The translations under genes and the position numbers were made by a program. A DNA stretch of 46,873 nucleotides from Bacteroidales bacterium (GTDB lineage: Bacteria; Bacteroidota; Bacteroidia; Bacteroidales; UBA932), in contig JAFYUS010000060.1 in the NCBI GenBank assembly GCA_017549505.1, forward strand, positions 1-46,873, in the 5' to 3' direction. Within the stretch, counting starts at the first letter, position 1. Every line of letters starts with the position of its first letter. Below the pieces are notes generated by a model, which made no database searches, had not been told where the DNA came from, and saw only the letters and a program-made list of their open reading frames with translations. Below, piece after piece: positions 45,135 to 46,873 of the stretch.

Positions 45135-46370
45135 ATGAAAGATGCAGTAATTATTCTCTGCGGCGGTGGTCCCGCTCCAGGAATGAACTCAGTTTCAATG
45201 AGTGTAGCAAAGACATTCCTTGCAAAGGGATTCAGAGTTATCGGTCTTCACAAGGGTTATTCAGGACTCTTCTGCAAGAACGCACAGATCGAGGACCTTA
45301 CTTTCGCAACAGCAGACCGTTACTTCAACAGAGGTGGTTCATACCTTCAGATGAGCCGTTTCAAGCCAACTGACGCTGACTTTGAGAACAACTTCAACCT
45401 TGACCTCTTCAAGGACAACAACATCAAGCTCCTCGTTACCATCGGTGGTGATGATACAGCTTCTACTGCAAACCGTATCTCAAAGTTCCTCGCAGCAAAG
45501 GGATATCCTATCGCTAACATCCACTGTCCTAAGACAATCGACAACGACCTTCCTCTTCCTGCAAACGCTCCTACTTTCGGATACAACTCTGCAAAGAACG
45601 AGGGTGCACACCTTGCAAGAACAGCATACGAAGACGCACGCACTTCAGGAAACTGGTTCGTACTCTGCGCAATGGGCCGTTCATGCGGTTCGCTTGCACT
45701 CGGTATCGGTGAGGCAACACACTGCCCGATGACCATTATCCCTGAGATGTTCAACAAGACCCAGATCAACCTTGACAAAATCATCAAACTTTCTATCTCA
45801 GCTATCATCAAGAGAAAGCTCATGGGAATCGAGTATGGTTCAATCGTTACTGCAGAAGGCCTCTTCCATGACCTTGACATCAAGGAACTTGAGGCTGCAG
45901 GTGTACACTTCACATATGACGACCACGGTCACCCTGAGCTCGGTAAGCTCTCTAAGGCTGTCCTCTTCAACGACCTCCTTGAGAAGGAGATCAAGGCAGT
46001 AGGTCTCAAGGTGAAGAGCCGTCCGCTCGAGATCGGTTACGACGTTCGTTGCCAGGACCCTATCGCATATGACCTTACTTACTGTACAGAGCTCGCAATG
46101 GGTGTATACCAGCTCTACAAGGAAGGCAAGACAGGCTGCATGGTATATGTAGACTCATTCGGAACAGTTTCTCCTCTCTACCTTGCTGACCTCCAGGACC
46201 CTACAACAGGAAAGATTCCGCCAAGAATCGTAGACATCAACTCAGGTACAGCTCAGAACTACTACGAGTACATCGCACACTACGTAACTGAGGCTGACTA
46301 CGAAGCAGTCAAGGCTCTCGGCATCGAGAACCCTGAGGCATACGACTTCAAGAAGATCCTTAACTGGTAA
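45135..46370 (+). CDS. pfkA: 6-phosphofructokinase, PPi-dependent type
   Basis: 411 residues. Motifs: CGGGPAPGMNSV (9-20), VTIGGDDTAS (101-110), CPKTIDNDLPL (131-141, catalytic Asp136 and Lys133) and MGRSCGSLALG. The second Asp of GGDD takes the place of the Gly found in ATP-dependent enzymes, and Lys in PKTIDND is the PPi-type residue. It therefore should use pyrophosphate (EC 2.7.1.90) and run reversibly between fructose-6-phosphate and fructose-1,6-bisphosphate. Codon use is strongly biased, as for a highly expressed glycolytic gene. Single-gene transcript with its own promoter and terminator. Confidence 0.93.
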   Translation: MKDAVIILCGGGPAPGMNSVSMSVAKTFLAKGFRVIGLHKGYSGLFCKNAQIEDLTFATADRYFNRGGSYLQMSRFKPTDADFENNFNLDLFKDNNIKLLVTIGGDDTASTANRISKFLAAKGYPIANIHCPKTIDNDLPLPANAPTFGYNSAKNEGAHLARTAYEDARTSGNWFVLCAMGRSCGSLALGIGEATHCPMTIIPEMFNKTQINLDKIIKLSISAIIKRKLMGIEYGSIVTAEGLFHDLDIKELEAAGVHFTYDDHGHPELGKLSKAVLFNDLLEKEIKAVGLKVKSRPLEIGYDVRCQDPIAYDLTYCTELAMGVYQLYKEGKTGCMVYVDSFGTVSPLYLADLQDPTTGKIPPRIVDINSGTAQNYYEYIAHYVTEADYEAVKALGIENPEAYDFKKILNW

Positions 46371-46413
46371 TCTAGCTCAGCACTTAAGTTGCTTACATAC
46401 AATTAATTATATG

Positions 46414-46446
46414 ATTAAGGGTGGGTCAAAATGACTCATCCTTAAT
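46414..46446 (+). terminator. pfkA intrinsic terminator
   Basis: ATTAAGGGTGGGTC (46414-46427) pairs with GACTCATCCTTAAT (46433-46446) over 14 bp with two G-U pairs, loop AAAAT, followed by TTTTG. It starts 43 bp after the pfkA stop. The next 165 bp up to the histidine kinase gene show no feature. Confidence 0.8.
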
Positions 46447-46611
46447 TTTGTTATGCGTTGATTATTAAAGGTTTTTATGTATTGCACTGCTTTACCCAGC
46501 CCGGCCGATTCATACGCATGTCCACTAAATTCCTTGTTTTTGTGGACGAGATGCTCATATAGGGCTATATGTCTGAACAATTAAGATTTATAAATGCGAT
46601 TCCCGGCTGTT

Positions 46612-46873
46612 TTATTTTTCAAGCGTAAACTCAAATCTTAAACCTCCATCGGGACGATTGCAGGCAGTGATGGTACCACCATGGAAGATGACCGCGTGTT
46701 TTACTATGGATAGTCCTAGTCCGGTGCCTCCCTTTTGTCTGGATCTGCCTTTGTCTACGCGGTAGAACCTCTCGAATAACCGTGGAAGACATGTCTCTTC
46801 AACGCCTACTCCATCATCTTCAAAAGAGACTCTGCAATAATCATCATTATTTTCAAGCAGGGTTATGTATATC
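46612..46873 (-). CDS. Sensor histidine kinase, C-terminal part (HATPase domain)
   Basis: The last 87 codons of a minus-strand gene whose 5' part lies outside the window; stop TAA at 46612-46614. The frame carries the ATP-binding motifs of two-component kinases: G1 FEDDGVGV, F box LPRLFERFYRVDKGRSRQ and G2 KGGTGLGLSIVKH, then the closing strand LRFEFTLEK. The wording is closest to PhoR/ResE-like membrane kinases. Which response regulator it serves cannot be told here. Confidence 0.85.
   Translation of the reverse strand, partial: IYITLLENNDDYCRVSFEDDGVGVEETCLPRLFERFYRVDKGRSRQKGGTGLGLSIVKHAVIFHGGTITACNRPDGGLRFEFTLEK

Overview
The window is chromosomal DNA from a Bacteroidota, most likely order Bacteroidales. 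The evidence is the repeated Bacteroidota-type promoter (TTTG or TTG, about 20 bp, then TAnnTTTG) in front of at least eight genes, a Rho with a long disordered N-terminal insert, a Bacteroidota-style LptD, a short-type phosphatidylserine decarboxylase, a PPi-type phosphofructokinase, and the rsfS-ftsH-cdsA gene order. I cannot name the genus.

Layout. (1) 1-400: a hipB-like antitoxin and the start of a HipA/HipS-type gene on the minus strand, with three regularly spaced operator-like palindromes in front. (2) 400-9450: an AT-rich accessory island. It starts with about 1 kb of non-coding DNA full of repeats. A compact plus-strand operon follows: abiEi, two DUF262 (GmrSD-like) genes, abiEii, a cysteine-rich PD-(D/E)XK nuclease, a frameshifted gene that may be an alkylpurine-DNA glycosylase relative, and an agmatine/peptidyl-arginine-deiminase-family enzyme. 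A near-exact 22-bp copy of the abiEi 3' end sits directly in front of abiEii, so the DUF262 pair appears to have been inserted at the abiEi/abiEii junction. The island abuts the 3' end of mnmE. Three copies of an 18-bp sequence coding FC(I/V)GK-stop lie at mnmE (two in tandem) and at 773-790, which is the signature of site-specific integration at the mnmE 3' end. No integrase is in the window.

(3) 9467-17360: mnmE (minus), then divergently carA-carB with a leader peptide and an intrinsic-terminator attenuator, an acyltransferase and a small lipoprotein. The CarA glutaminase site has lost its catalytic Cys and His, and CarB resembles the ammonia-dependent mitochondrial CPS1 branch more than E. 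coli CarB. (4) 17375-24720: GH31 glycosidase, rho and lptD on the minus strand. (5) 24824-29880: amidase, dnaA, pepD and rpe on the plus strand, facing birA. (6) 30716-35622: rsfS-ftsH-cdsA-psd-CNNM/CBS on the plus strand. (7) 35713-44961: a probable six-gene minus-strand operon, ligA-yihY-rel-lipoprotein-barrel protein-ispG. (8) 45135-end: PPi-dependent pfkA, then the 3' end of a histidine kinase gene.

Regions 3-8 are mostly core housekeeping (tRNA modification, pyrimidine/arginine precursor, transcription termination, LPS export, replication start, ribosome silencing, membrane proteolysis, phospholipid and isoprenoid synthesis, stringent response, glycolysis). The most unusual biology is the composite defence island, its mnmE attachment site, the catalytically degenerate CarA and the pyrimidine-tract attenuator in front of carAB.
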